Part shown: positions 28,349 through 37,730 of the stretch, one piece after another
How positions within the stretch are numbered: the first letter of the stretch is position 1
Layout: every line of letters starts with the position of its first letter
Source of the DNA: Rasiella rasia
GTDB taxonomy: Bacteria; Bacteroidota; Bacteroidia; Flavobacteriales; Flavobacteriaceae
Direction: 5' to 3'
NCBI RefSeq assembly: GCF_011044175.1
Contig: NZ_CP049057.1
Coordinates: forward strand, 635,501 to 699,500
DNA length: 64,000 bases
Program-made: the position numbers and the translations under genes
Notes under the pieces: model-generated
What the model was told of the DNA's origin: nothing
Databases searched by the model: none
The model's input: the letters and a program-made list of their open reading frames with translations, nothing else

Positions 28349-29443
28349 TTATACATTGAATCTAAAGTGCATTACATCTCCATCTTTCACAACGTACTCT
28401 TTCCCTTCTACACCTAATTTACCAGCCTCTTTTACCTTTGCCTCGCTACCAAACTGCACATAATCGTCGTATTTAATAACTTCTGCTCTAATAAATCCTT
28501 TTTCGAAGTCGGTATGAATAACTCCCGCTGCTTGAGGGGCGGTAGCACCAATTGGTATAGTCCATGCACGTACTTCTTTTACTCCGGCCGTAAAGTAGGT
28601 TTGAAGATTTAAAAGGTTGTAAGCTCCTCTAATGAGTTTTGCAGAACCAGGTTCTTCCAAACCAAGATCTTCTAAGAACATTTGGCGTTCTTCAAACGTC
28701 TCTAACTCTGTTATATCTGCTTCGGTACCTACTGCTAGAATTACAACTTCGGCATTTTCGTTGGCAACTGCTTCTTTCACTTTTTCGACGTATGCGTTTC
28801 CATTTACAGCGCTATTCTCATCTACGTTGCAAACATACATTACAGGTTTATCGGTAATAAATTGTAACGGTTTTACATACTCTGTACGTTCTTCTTCAGA
28901 AAATGGAATGGCTCTTACTGAAATTCCCTTTTCGAGGTTATCTTTTATTGTGTTAAGAATGGCTTCTTCGGCTTGTGCCTCTTTATTACCTGTCCTGGCA
29001 GCTCGTTTTACTTTTTCTAATTTCTTTTCGGCAGTCTCTAGATCTTTTAGTTGAAGTTCAATATCGATTGTTTCCTTATCGCTAACTGGGTCTACCCTTC
29101 CGTCTACGTGCACAACATTATCGTTGTCGAAACACCGAAGTACATGCAAAATAGCATCTGTCTCTCGAATATTTCCTAAAAACTGATTTCCCAATCCTTC
29201 TCCCTTACTAGCGCCTTTAACTAACCCTGCAATATCTACAATTTCGACAGTTGCGGGCAATACGCGTTCTGGGTTTACTAGCTCTTCTAATTTCACCAAC
29301 CTATTATCAGGGACATTTACAACCCCAATGTTAGGTTCTATAGTACAAAATGGAAAGTTTGCACTTTGCGCTTTTGCATTTGACAAACAATTAAAAAGTG
29401 TTGATTTACCTACATTGGGCAACCCTACAATTCCTGCTTTCAT
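28349..29443 (-). CDS. ychF: Redox-regulated ATPase YchF (OLA1 family)
   Basis: 364 residues, the universal YchF length. The P-loop [12 protein letters not shown] is at 7-18, the [20 protein letters not shown] switch follows, and the TGS-like C-terminal domain ends the chain ([20 protein letters not shown]...[25 protein letters not shown]). The G4 position is the N-x-x-E type (VCNVDE), which explains ATP rather than GTP preference in the family. It binds ribosomes and is linked to oxidative-stress responses. It is transcribed alone. Confidence 0.95.
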   Translation of the reverse strand: MKAGIVGLPNVGKSTLFNCLSNAKAQSANFPFCTIEPNIGVVNVPDNRLVKLEELVNPERVLPATVEIVDIAGLVKGASKGEGLGNQFLGNIRETDAILHVLRCFDNDNVVHVDGRVDPVSDKETIDIELQLKDLETAEKKLEKVKRAARTGNKEAQAEEAILNTIKDNLEKGISVRAIPFSEEERTEYVKPLQFITDKPVMYVCNVDENSAVNGNAYVEKVKEAVANENAEVVILAVGTEADITELETFEERQMFLEDLGLEEPGSAKLIRGAYNLLNLQTYFTAGVKEVRAWTIPIGATAPQAAGVIHTDFEKGFIRAEVIKYDDYVQFGSEAKVKEAGKLGVEGKEYVVKDGDVMHFRFNV

Positions 29444-29605
29444 AAACGTAATTTTTCAGTGCGCAAATATACACTTATAAAGCTAAATTTTAAGGTGTTT
29501 ATTGTTCCTATTCATTAAAAAAATAGGAAAACTTTGAGGGTGTGTTAGCAGATATTTAACAGCTTAGAACTTATATTTGGTATACAAACAATAAATTAAC
29601 TAATT

Positions 29606-30100
29606 ATGAAAAATACAATAAGTATAATAGCCATAGCAATGATAGCTTCAATGTCTATGAATGCACAGGTGCAAAAGGATGTACAGAAAAAAACAACTGT
29701 AAAAACTGTACGTGTAACTGATAACAATATGATTTCAACAAAAATCATTGAAGATACCGATGCCGAAATAGATGTTATTGAGGTAGAAGGAACTGACGAT
29801 TTAAACCAAAAAGCAAAAGTGCTTAAGAAAGATGCAGACAAAACTGAAGTAATTGGCGGTGGAGATGTTGAAAATGCTAAAAATAAGATGATGGTTGCAA
29901 ACAAAAAAGAATTGCAACAAAAGGAGCTTGAAATGTCTAAAAAGGCAATGGACTTAAAGGCAAAAAAAGAAAAGATGGCACTTGAGCAAAAGAAAAAAGA
30001 AATGATGGCAGATCTTGAGAAACGTCGCGCAGCTTTAACGAAGCGTCCAAAAGGAATGGCTAAGTTGAAGAAAGACCCTGACGGTGATGGTATTGAGTAA
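29606..30100 (+). CDS. Exported highly charged helical protein (paralogue 1)
   Basis: 164 residues with a signal peptide ending ASMSMNAQ. The mature part begins VQKDVQKKTTVKTVRVTDNN, then a Lys/Glu-rich, helix-forming stretch (about 90-150) made almost entirely of Lys, Glu, Met, Ala and Leu, and ends in a calcium-binding-like DPDGDG. I do not recognise the family. It is related to the next gene in layout and in the start of its mature part. A TATATTTG box lies at 29572-29579. A terminator separates the two genes. Confidence 0.75.
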   Translation: MKNTISIIAIAMIASMSMNAQVQKDVQKKTTVKTVRVTDNNMISTKIIEDTDAEIDVIEVEGTDDLNQKAKVLKKDADKTEVIGGGDVENAKNKMMVANKKELQQKELEMSKKAMDLKAKKEKMALEQKKKEMMADLEKRRAALTKRPKGMAKLKKDPDGDGIE

Positions 30101-30124
30101 GCCATAACATTTAGATATAACTAT

Positions 30125-30150
30125 AAGCCTTGATATTATAATCAGGGCTT
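30125..30150 (+). terminator. Terminator between the two charged paralogues
   Basis: 10-bp stem AAGCCTTGAT/ATCAGGGCTT (one G-U pair) with a 6-base loop, followed by a T-rich run. Confidence 0.75.
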
Positions 30151-30207
30151 TTTGCTTTTAACTTTCGTATAAATCGCGTACTTTTACGGTAATCAAATTA
30201 AATTGAC

Positions 30208-30687
30208 ATGAAAAATATTACACTCACATTAGCAATCGCCTGCATGGTAACTAGCGGCATAATGGCGCAAGAAGTAGCTGGTGAAAAAAAGGTTACTGTT
30301 ACTAAAAAAGTGGTAACAAAGGGCACAACCATAGACACTAAAGTGGTTGAAGAAGTGAAGGAAGAGAAAGAAATCATGAAATTAGAGGAAGATGGTACCG
30401 AGAACCAAACCCCTAAAACAATAGTGGTTAAGAACTCAGACGATCAAGTAGTAGCTCAAAATACCGAAAAAAGTAAAGAGGCCGAGGCAGCAATTGCTAA
30501 AATGAAAGCAGAACGCGAGGCAGAGATTCAGAAGTCACGTGATGAACTATTAGAGCGCGCTCGTAAAGAAGGTCTTTTAATAGACAAAGGTGATGAAGTA
30601 CAGCGTATGAAAAGAATGGAAGAGCAAAAGAAAAAATACGCAGAGCGTAAGAAAAAAGCTGAGCGTAAGAAAAAAGACAATAACTAG
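30208..30687 (+). CDS. Exported highly charged helical protein (paralogue 2)
   Basis: 159 residues with a signal peptide ending TSGIMAQ. The mature part starts EVAGEKKVTVTKKVVTKGTT, resembling the previous gene, then a long Lys/Glu/Arg/Ala helix. The C-terminus repeats the unit AERKKK twice (KKYAERKKKAERKKKDNN), giving a very basic end. I do not recognise the family. The signal peptide argues for an envelope location. Together with the preceding gene this is a tandem duplication that has diverged in the C-terminal half. Confidence 0.75.
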   Translation: MKNITLTLAIACMVTSGIMAQEVAGEKKVTVTKKVVTKGTTIDTKVVEEVKEEKEIMKLEEDGTENQTPKTIVVKNSDDQVVAQNTEKSKEAEAAIAKMKAEREAEIQKSRDELLERARKEGLLIDKGDEVQRMKRMEEQKKKYAERKKKAERKKKDNN

Positions 30688-30702
30688 TTTTAAAGGAACT
30701 GC

Positions 30703-31503
30703 CTAGTAGGCTAGTTCTTTTCTAATGGCAAGCCAATACTCTTGAAATTTACCAAGATTATTGTGTTTGCCATTTTTTATGCGCACCATTATTCCTTGAT
30801 GTTCGGGTATACTTTTAAATAACAAATTGGCAGAGTCTATAGGAACTACTCCATCTTCTGTTCCGTGAATTATCGTAATACCGCAAGAAACACCATCTAT
30901 GAAGCTCGCCGTATTAAATCTAAATTTAAGCAACTGCTTTACAGGAAGAAAAGGATACCTATCTTCAGCAAGCGATTCTAGGCTGTAGAACGGTGATTCT
31001 AAAATAAGCTTTCTCGGCTTGTTTTGTGATGCCACATAGGTTGCGAAAGTGGTACCTAAAGATCTACCAAATACAATAATTCGAGATTCTGGAAATAATT
31101 CTTTTGCCTTATTATAGAATAAGTTTGCATCGTTATATAACTGTTTTTCATTTCTAGCACCTGTACTCTTACCATAGCCTCTGTAGTCCATCATTAACAC
31201 ATCGTAATTTAGGCTTGTAAACTGCGATGCAATGCTACCCCATTTAGATAAATTACCCGCATTTCCATGAAAATACAGTACAATGCCGGCTGGCTTTTCG
31301 ACTGTGAAATGTAATGCGTTTAACTGCGAGCCATCTTCTGTTGCAATCGAAATTTCTTCAAAAGAAGCGTCGAACGTATATTCATAATCTGGAGGTAGTG
31401 TTTCTGACAAAAAAATTAACCGTTCTTGAAAAAAATATACGGCTAGTACAGCTATGAATGCTGTCACTAACACACCTCCAATAAATTTTATCAGTCTTTT
31501 CAT
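30703..31503 (-). CDS. Alpha/beta hydrolase
   Basis: 266 residues. One N-terminal transmembrane helix (FIGGVLVTAFIAVLAVYFF) is followed by an alpha/beta-hydrolase fold. The oxyanion stretch FHGNAGNLSKWG, nucleophile Ser in GRSLGTTFA, acid in HGTEDGVVP and His in NGKHNNLGKF form a complete triad. This is the membrane-anchored serine-hydrolase group near FrsA/Bem46-like proteins. It lies seven bases downstream of a paralogue on the same strand, so the two form an operon. Substrate unknown. Confidence 0.85.
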   Translation of the reverse strand: MKRLIKFIGGVLVTAFIAVLAVYFFQERLIFLSETLPPDYEYTFDASFEEISIATEDGSQLNALHFTVEKPAGIVLYFHGNAGNLSKWGSIASQFTSLNYDVLMMDYRGYGKSTGARNEKQLYNDANLFYNKAKELFPESRIIVFGRSLGTTFATYVASQNKPRKLILESPFYSLESLAEDRYPFLPVKQLLKFRFNTASFIDGVSCGITIIHGTEDGVVPIDSANLLFKSIPEHQGIMVRIKNGKHNNLGKFQEYWLAIRKELAY

Positions 31504-31510
31504 GCGTTTG

Positions 31511-32392
31511 TTACTTAGTTCTTTTAGCCGAATGCGCTACCTTATAGCTGGTAAGCGACAAGTCTATTTTTGCAGGTTCAATATTAATAATTTGTGATAA
31601 AATTTCATGATACGACTCAAAATTATTCAAGTTTTTATGTCCGCCTTCAATAATTGGCCAAAGCCTAGTGATTTCAGGTTTAATTTTAGATAACTTAACA
31701 CTACTAGAAAATGGGATGAGTTTATCGTTAGTACCATGAATAATATGTACAGGACAATTTACATATTGAAGCCATTTGTAGGTTGGCATAGGATATTTCA
31801 GCAGGATAGAAAGCGGCATAAAAGCCATGTAGCGCCCCGTAACTTTTACTAGACTATAATAAGGAGCATCTAATATAAGCATACGCGGATGGTTCATAGA
31901 TGCAAGCTTAGTAGCAAATCCAGAACCTAATGAACGGCCATATAAAATGATATATTTCTCTTTAACCCGCTCTCTAATCTTGTTGTACACATATTGAAGG
32001 TCTTTTTTAAGATTTTCTTGCGTGCGTTTACCAATACTTTTTCCGAAGCCACGATAGTCTACCATCACAACATCATAACCATGACGGGTAAAATCTACCG
32101 CAAATTTTCCCCAACCTTTCATGCTTTTACTGTTTCCCTTTAAGTAAAGCACTACGCCCTTTGTTTCTTTCGCCTTAAAATGCAGTCCGTTAATTATTGC
32201 TCCATCACTTGTTTCTAAATTGTACTCTTCTACTACCTGATTTTCGTAATAGAATTTAAAATCGGCTGGCAATTTTTCTGGCTTAAACAAGAAGTAGTCT
32301 TGAAGATAGTATAGTAGTATACTTATTACAATATAGATTGCAACTACCCAAATACTTATATGAACCCAATACGGCATAAGACTAAGGTACAA
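31511..32392 (-). CDS. Alpha/beta hydrolase, paralogue of the downstream gene
   Basis: 293 residues with an N-terminal transmembrane helix (IWVVAIYIVISILLYYL) and the same alpha/beta-hydrolase layout as the next gene: LKGNSKSMKGWG, nucleophile Ser in GRSLGSGFA, acid in HGTNDKLIP, His in GGHKNLNNF. Length is slightly greater because of a longer C-terminal tail (SLTSYKVAHSAKRTK). Upstream lie 265 bases without a gene. The pair arose by tandem duplication. Substrate is unknown. Confidence 0.85.
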   Translation of the reverse strand: MYLSLMPYWVHISIWVVAIYIVISILLYYLQDYFLFKPEKLPADFKFYYENQVVEEYNLETSDGAIINGLHFKAKETKGVVLYLKGNSKSMKGWGKFAVDFTRHGYDVVMVDYRGFGKSIGKRTQENLKKDLQYVYNKIRERVKEKYIILYGRSLGSGFATKLASMNHPRMLILDAPYYSLVKVTGRYMAFMPLSILLKYPMPTYKWLQYVNCPVHIIHGTNDKLIPFSSSVKLSKIKPEITRLWPIIEGGHKNLNNFESYHEILSQIINIEPAKIDLSLTSYKVAHSAKRTK

Positions 32393-32615
32393 AAAAATAT
32401 AGGCTCCTAATTTATGGTATAATAACTTGAGTTAAATTACAACTTACCCAATATGATGGTTTTAGTAAAGTATTATGTATGAATTGGCTATAATTAACAG
32501 CTCTTTCGTGTAGTTTTAATATGGTAATAACGACTAAATTTCAACCAATTCGCCCACGCAAATCAAGTGATATTCAGAGACAACATTGCACTGTTAGAGA
32601 ATATCGTTTAAATGC

Positions 32616-32641
32616 AAGACACCCGCAGTTGTGGGTGTCTT
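32616..32641. terminator. Hairpin in the 32.4-32.7 kb intergenic region
   Basis: 9-bp stem AAGACACCC/GGGTGTCTT with an 8-base loop. It lies just past the stop codon of the minus-strand membrane protein at 32658 and probably terminates it. The T-rich side is better on the plus strand, so direction is uncertain. The rest of the 265-base gap shows nothing else. Confidence 0.6.
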
Positions 32642-32657
32642 ATCTTTTAGTAGAACA

Positions 32658-33194
32658 TTACCCTGTGCTTTCTAACTTTCCTAAAATCCCTGCGATAAAG
32701 CGCTCTGAATACCCAGCGATTAGCGCCCATAACAACAATTTACCAGTGTTTTTCATTCCGGCTGGTACCATGGCACCAAATTGATCAGTTAAAGAACCTG
32801 TAATTGCTGGTTCTGTGAACTTTGGAAATAGATTTGTGGTTAAAAGACCTCCTGCCCCGTCTCCTGAGAGTATTTCTGACATAAATAACAAATAGGCTAT
32901 ACCTGCCATTAAGGTACCGTAAAAAATAGGCATAAAAATTACGGTAATCATATTTTTCTTGGTCGTTGTCGCGGCAGAAGCATTTGTTTTTATTTCGGTA
33001 GTGAGGCGTCTTAGAAGCGAAATGCTCGCTCCAATACTACCAATTATAATAACATACACAAATGAGCCTTCAAAAAATGTAATACCATTACGATCAAGAA
33101 TAAAGCAAACTGCCATAAGTAGCAACAGTGTTATTTGAGTAAAAAACACAATGTTCACTACTTTGTAACTTTTGCCAGTTGTAGTTGTTTCCAT
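32658..33194 (-). CDS. Membrane protein of unknown function
   Basis: 178 residues with about three transmembrane helices (near 13-32, 40-60 and 85-105) and a more hydrophilic C-terminal half that includes one further hydrophobic segment (LLLWALIAGYSERFIAGIL). I do not recognise the family. There is no signal peptide beyond the first helix. The end ...ERFIAGILGKLESTG recalls the membrane-proximal part of some flavobacterial small membrane proteins, but no function can be assigned. It is transcribed alone. Confidence 0.7.
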   Translation of the reverse strand: METTTTGKSYKVVNIVFFTQITLLLLMAVCFILDRNGITFFEGSFVYVIIIGSIGASISLLRRLTTEIKTNASAATTTKKNMITVIFMPIFYGTLMAGIAYLLFMSEILSGDGAGGLLTTNLFPKFTEPAITGSLTDQFGAMVPAGMKNTGKLLLWALIAGYSERFIAGILGKLESTG

Positions 33195-33263
33195 TTAAAA
33201 ATCAATTAGTTAGCACCGAAATGTACGAACAATATTCTAAACCCAAACTACTAGAAACAAAAA

Positions 33264-33287
33264 AACCGTTTCTGTGATGAAACGGTT
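33264..33287 (-). terminator. Terminator of the ferredoxin gene
   Basis: 8-bp stem AACCGTTT/AAACGGTT with an 8-base loop, followed on the minus strand by seven T residues. Confidence 0.8.
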
Positions 33288-33307
33288 CTTATTCTGTAGG
33301 GTTTTTG

Positions 33308-33673
<366 letters not shown>

Positions 33674-33722
33674 CTAACTTTGTACAAATTTAAGGCCTAC
33701 CAACGGCAACTCCAAATACAAC

Positions 33723-34772
33723 ATGCAATTACAACAAAGAATTAACGCCTTTATTGAACTAGGTACTTTTTTAAAGCATTTTGCTTCAGAAACTTCAGCG
33801 ATAGAAGCTCCAATTAACGAGAACAAAGTACACTTTGAGGCTATGCAAAGTGCCATAGTAAGTGCAAAAAACACTAACGGTTGGTTTACAGATGATAATC
33901 TAGCGTATGCTTTTAAAAGTTGGAGTGAGGCATTGACACAAGAACAACTCACTAATTGGTTATCACCCTATAAAATTTCCGAAGAAAGAACAGCAAAAGC
34001 TATTTCTATTGTAATGGCGGGTAATATTCCACTTGTTGGATTTCATGATTTTTTGTGTGTACTACTAGCAGGTCATAAAGCTATAGCCAAGGTCTCTAGC
34101 AACGATGCTGCCTTGCTCCCAGTACTATCTAATTTTTTAATAGCGCAAGAACCGGCGTTTAAAGAACGTATTACAATTACTTCGGAAAAATTACCAGATT
34201 TTGACGCAGTTATTGCTACGGGAAGTGACAATACTGCGTTGTATTTTAACCATTACTTCGGAAAGTACCCTAGTATTATTAGAAAAAATCGAAATAGCGT
34301 TGCTATTATTGATGGTACCGAATCTAAAGCCGAAATGGAGGCACTCGCAAACGATGTGTTTCGATATTTTGGTTTGGGTTGTAGAAATGTGTCTAAACTA
34401 TATGTGCCTGAAGGGTACGATTGGGATCATCTTTTTAATGGAATGTACAGTTGGAAAGACGTGATTAACAATCATAAATACATGAATAATTACGATTACA
34501 ACAAGGCCGTATACCTTATGAGCTTGATACCTTTATTAGACAACGAGTTTTTGCTTCTTAAAGAAGACACAGCGTTCTCCTCTCCTATTTCGGTACTATT
34601 TTATCAAACATATAAAGATGGAACTACTCTTGAGGCTTTGTTAGCCGCAGAAAAAGCACACATACAGTGTATTGTCTCTAAAAATCACGTTCCTTTTGGC
34701 AGGGCTCAAAAACCCAATCTAAACGATTATGCAGATGGCGTAGATACCATGGCATTTCTTCTTGATTTATAG
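33723..34772 (+). CDS. Acyl-CoA reductase (LuxC-like family)
   Basis: 349 residues, matching the LuxC/acyl-CoA reductase family, which uses NADPH to reduce acyl-CoA or acyl groups to aldehydes. The Rossmann part is recognisable by AISIVMAGNIPLVGFHDFLCVLLAGHKAIAKVSSND, and the region FRYFGLGCRNVSKLY holds the candidate catalytic cysteine. It is shorter than Vibrio LuxC (about 480 residues). No luxA/B genes are present, so light production is not implied. Divergent from the ferredoxin; followed by serC and serA on the plus strand. Confidence 0.8.
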   Translation: MQLQQRINAFIELGTFLKHFASETSAIEAPINENKVHFEAMQSAIVSAKNTNGWFTDDNLAYAFKSWSEALTQEQLTNWLSPYKISEERTAKAISIVMAGNIPLVGFHDFLCVLLAGHKAIAKVSSNDAALLPVLSNFLIAQEPAFKERITITSEKLPDFDAVIATGSDNTALYFNHYFGKYPSIIRKNRNSVAIIDGTESKAEMEALANDVFRYFGLGCRNVSKLYVPEGYDWDHLFNGMYSWKDVINNHKYMNNYDYNKAVYLMSLIPLLDNEFLLLKEDTAFSSPISVLFYQTYKDGTTLEALLAAEKAHIQCIVSKNHVPFGRAQKPNLNDYADGVDTMAFLLDL

Positions 34773-34858
34773 TTGAAATCATGTTAATAGTTATCTTTTA
34801 ATTATAGTGTCACACACAGGAGTTTTTTTAATCTTTGCAACAATTGAAACCCACGTCC

Positions 34859-35926
34859 ATGAAAAAACATAATTTTAGTGCAGGACCTTGCATCTTGCCA
34901 TCTTCTGTTCTTGAAAAAGCAGCCAGTGCTGTACGTAATTTTAACGATGATAATCTGTCATTAATTGAAATTTCGCACCGAAGTAAGCCTTTTGTAAATG
35001 TAATGGAACGCGCTAGAGAATTAGCCTTAGAGCATTTGGGTCTTCAAAATAAAGGCTATAAAGCACTTTTTTTACAAGGGGGTGCTAGTCTAGAATTTTT
35101 AATGGTTGCATACAACTTGTTAGAAAAAAAAGCTGCCTACTTAAATACAGGTACTTGGTCTAGCAAAGCAATTAAGGAAGCCAAACATTTTGGTGAAATG
35201 ATTGAAGTAGGTTCTTCTGCAGATGCAAACTTTAATTATATACCTAAAAACTACAACATACCTACAGATGTAGATTATTTTCACTGTACAAGTAATAATA
35301 CCATCTTTGGAACACAACTACAATCGTTTCCAGATGTATCCATACCAATGGTATGTGATATGAGTAGCGATATTTTTTCTCGTGTGCTAGACTTTTCTAA
35401 GTTTGACCTTATTTATGCTGGTGCGCAAAAAAACATGGGTCCTGCCGGTACTACTTTAGTGGTGGTTAAAGAAGAAATTTTAGGCAAGGTAACTCGCCAT
35501 ATCCCATCTATGTTAGATTATAAAGTTCATATCTCTAAAGACAGTATGTTTAATACTCCTGCTGTTTTTCCTGTTTATGTGTCTATGTTAACCTTAGAGT
35601 GGCTAAAAGAAAATGGAGGCGTTGCTGCTATTGAAACGATAAATAATAAGAAAGCAGCACTGCTTTATAACGAAATTGACCGCAATCCGTTATTTAAAGG
35701 ATTTGTAGCCAATAAAGAAGATCGCTCTAAAATGAATGCTACATTCAACCTTTTGGAAGATGGTCTTAAAGAACAATTTGATACACTCTGGAATGCTGCG
35801 GGCATCAATGGTTTAAACGGTCATCGAAGTGTTGGTGGGTATAGAGCATCTATGTACAATGCATTGCCACTAGAAAGTGTGCAAGTATTGGTAGATGTAA
35901 TGCAGGAGTTAGAAAAAAACGCCTAG
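34859..35926 (+). CDS. serC: 3-phosphoserine/phosphohydroxythreonine transaminase
   Basis: 355 residues of PLP-dependent aminotransferase, the second step of serine synthesis and also used in pyridoxine synthesis. The N-terminal HNFSAGPCILP signature and the PLP lysine in YAGAQKNMGPAG are both clear. The start was set at ATG 34859, because KKHNFSAGP is the family N-terminus; an upstream non-ATG start would add eight residues. An AATCTTTG box lies shortly upstream. The partner serA follows after 53 bases, so serC-serA form a serine-biosynthesis pair; serB is not in the window. Confidence 0.95.
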   Translation: MKKHNFSAGPCILPSSVLEKAASAVRNFNDDNLSLIEISHRSKPFVNVMERARELALEHLGLQNKGYKALFLQGGASLEFLMVAYNLLEKKAAYLNTGTWSSKAIKEAKHFGEMIEVGSSADANFNYIPKNYNIPTDVDYFHCTSNNTIFGTQLQSFPDVSIPMVCDMSSDIFSRVLDFSKFDLIYAGAQKNMGPAGTTLVVVKEEILGKVTRHIPSMLDYKVHISKDSMFNTPAVFPVYVSMLTLEWLKENGGVAAIETINNKKAALLYNEIDRNPLFKGFVANKEDRSKMNATFNLLEDGLKEQFDTLWNAAGINGLNGHRSVGGYRASMYNALPLESVQVLVDVMQELEKNA

Positions 35927-35979
35927 TTTAATTTAGATAATAGAATTAATAATACTGCAATAGCAGCGAAATAAATAAT

Positions 35980-36939
35980 ATGAAGGTTTTAGCAAACGAT
36001 GGAATATCACAAAGTGGGGTGAACGCTCTAGAAAAAGGCGGCTTTGAAGTTATCACAACTAAAGTAGCACAAGAGCAACTTATTAATTTTATAAACGAAC
36101 ATCAAGTCGATGTTATTTTGGTTCGTAGTGCAACGCAAGTGCGAAAAGACATAATAGATGCTTGTCCGAGTATTAAAATCATTGGCCGAGGTGGTGTTGG
36201 TATGGATAACATAGATGTGGCATACGCTCGTGAGAAAGGACTACATGTAATTAACACACCTGCTGCTTCATCATCGTCTGTAGCAGAATTAGTATTCGCT
36301 CATTTATTTGGTGGCGTTCGCTTTTTACACGATGCCAACAGAAATATGCCTTTAGACGGTGATTCTAAATTTAAAGAGCTTAAGAAAAACTATGCTAAAG
36401 GTTCAGAATTACGTGGTAAAACAATGGGGATTATCGGTTTTGGTCGAATTGGTCGTGAAGTTGCAAAAATTGCCTTAGGTTGTGGTATGAAGGTAATTGC
36501 AAGCGACAACTATGTAGGTGAAGCAGATATTACGCTCGATTTTTATGATGGACAGCAGGTAACGCTAAAAATTAAAACGGAGCCCGTTTCAGAATTAATT
36601 CAGCATAGCGACTTTATTACACTACATGTTCCTGCTCAAAAGGAGTACATTATTGGCAAAGAGGAAATTGCTAAAATGAAAGATGGTGCTGCCATCATAA
36701 ACGCAGCAAGAGGTGGTGTGATTGATGAGGTTGCCTTGCTTGATGCCTTAGAAAGTAAAAAATTATCATTTGCAGGGTTAGATACTTTTGAAGAAGAACC
36801 AACCCCGGCTATTAAAGTCTTAATGAATGATAAAATTTCATTGAGTCCGCATATTGGAGCTGCAACTAATGAGGCACAGGACAGAATTGGAACCGAATTA
36901 GCCGAACAGATAATCAATATTTTAAAACCAGTTTCTTAA
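35980..36939 (+). CDS. serA: D-3-phosphoglycerate dehydrogenase, short form
   Basis: 319 residues of the D-2-hydroxyacid dehydrogenase family, first step of the serine pathway. The nucleotide-binding GIIGFGRIGREVAK, the catalytic Arg in NAARGGVIDE, Glu in DTFEEEP and His in LSPHIGAAT are all in place. There is no C-terminal ACT domain, so it should lack the classical serine feedback site. Its place directly after serC supports phosphoglycerate rather than another 2-hydroxyacid as substrate. Confidence 0.9.
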   Translation: MKVLANDGISQSGVNALEKGGFEVITTKVAQEQLINFINEHQVDVILVRSATQVRKDIIDACPSIKIIGRGGVGMDNIDVAYAREKGLHVINTPAASSSSVAELVFAHLFGGVRFLHDANRNMPLDGDSKFKELKKNYAKGSELRGKTMGIIGFGRIGREVAKIALGCGMKVIASDNYVGEADITLDFYDGQQVTLKIKTEPVSELIQHSDFITLHVPAQKEYIIGKEEIAKMKDGAAIINAARGGVIDEVALLDALESKKLSFAGLDTFEEEPTPAIKVLMNDKISLSPHIGAATNEAQDRIGTELAEQIINILKPVS

Positions 36940-36981
36940 GGATATTATGTATCTTTAAATGCAACATTAAAACTTAAAAAA

Positions 36982-37617
36982 ATGTCAGGAATTTTAGACT
37001 TATTAAATAGCGATTTAGGTAAACAAATAATTGGTGGTGTGAGTCAGGAGACACGCCAACCTGCAGATAAAACAGCTTCTGTAGTATCTATGGCACTTCC
37101 TTTATTGATGGGAGCCATGAAAAGAAATGCAAGCTCTCCAGAAGGAGCAGCTGGTTTAATGGGAGCTTTAGACAACAAACATGACGGAAGTATACTTGAC
37201 AACCTTGGAGGCTTTTTTGGCGGTGGTGTAAATGAGTCGGCAAAACAAGACGGACTTGGAATTTTGGGTCATGTACTTGGTGGGTCTCAAAACAACGTGG
37301 TGAGCGCCTTGTCTAACAAGTCTGGTGTAGACACAGATAGTGTAATGCGTATACTCACTGTTGTAGCGCCAATTGTACTTGGATATTTAGGAAAAGAAAA
37401 GAAACAAAAAAGTATTTCAGACCAAAATGGTATTGGTAGTTTGCTAGGAGGTCTTCTAGGCGGAGGCGAACAAGAACAACCTAAGCAACAGAGCCTTATT
37501 GAGTCTATACTAGATGGAGATAACGATGGAAGCGTTATAGACGACGTAGCAGGAATGATTTTAGGAGGAAATAAAAGCGGCGGCGGCGGATTGCTTGGCG
37601 GACTTTTCGGAAAATAA
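36982..37617 (+). CDS. DUF937 domain-containing protein
   Basis: 211 residues, glycine- and leucine-rich. The DUF937 region runs through about 5-125 (IIGGVSQETRQPADKTASVV, ALPLLMGAMKRNASSPEGAA) and is followed by glycine-rich repeats GSLLGGLLGGGEQ and GGGGLLGGLFGK at the end. No signal peptide. DUF937 proteins resemble YidB and have no agreed function. It follows serA after 42 bases and ends at a hairpin, so it may be the last gene of the serine transcript. A TATCTTTA box precedes it. Confidence 0.8.
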   Translation: MSGILDLLNSDLGKQIIGGVSQETRQPADKTASVVSMALPLLMGAMKRNASSPEGAAGLMGALDNKHDGSILDNLGGFFGGGVNESAKQDGLGILGHVLGGSQNNVVSALSNKSGVDTDSVMRILTVVAPIVLGYLGKEKKQKSISDQNGIGSLLGGLLGGGEQEQPKQQSLIESILDGDNDGSVIDDVAGMILGGNKSGGGGLLGGLFGK

Positions 37618-37644
37618 ATCCTTTCTTTTTACAAAACATATAAG

Positions 37645-37670
37645 ACGCTTCTGCCTTAGGTATGAAGCGT
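37645..37670 (+). terminator. Terminator after the DUF937 gene
   Basis: 7-bp stem ACGCTTC/GAAGCGT with a 12-base loop, followed by a T-run. Confidence 0.7.
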
Positions 37671-37730
37671 TTTTGTTAAATGAAGTTAAAACCAACTTAT
37701 CACGGCACCAAATTTGTAAATTTGATAGTT

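Noticed and set aside
28632-29054. Plus-strand frame opposite ychF
   Set aside because: Shadow of the conserved ychF gene; serine- and phenylalanine-rich composition typical of antisense reading.
29596-30105. Long open frame (169 codons) on the minus strand opposite the charged protein gene at 29606
   Set aside because: It mirrors the Lys/Glu-rich plus-strand gene, whose codon bias creates the open frame. The plus-strand product has a signal peptide and promoter box; the minus frame does not.
32521-32784. Plus-strand frame spanning a hairpin and the end of the membrane protein gene
   Set aside because: It crosses a terminator-like hairpin and overlaps a real minus-strand gene; composition is not protein-like.
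33723-34772. Bioluminescence locus
   Set aside because: The LuxC-like reductase has no luxA, luxB, luxD or luxE beside it; its neighbours are serine-synthesis genes.
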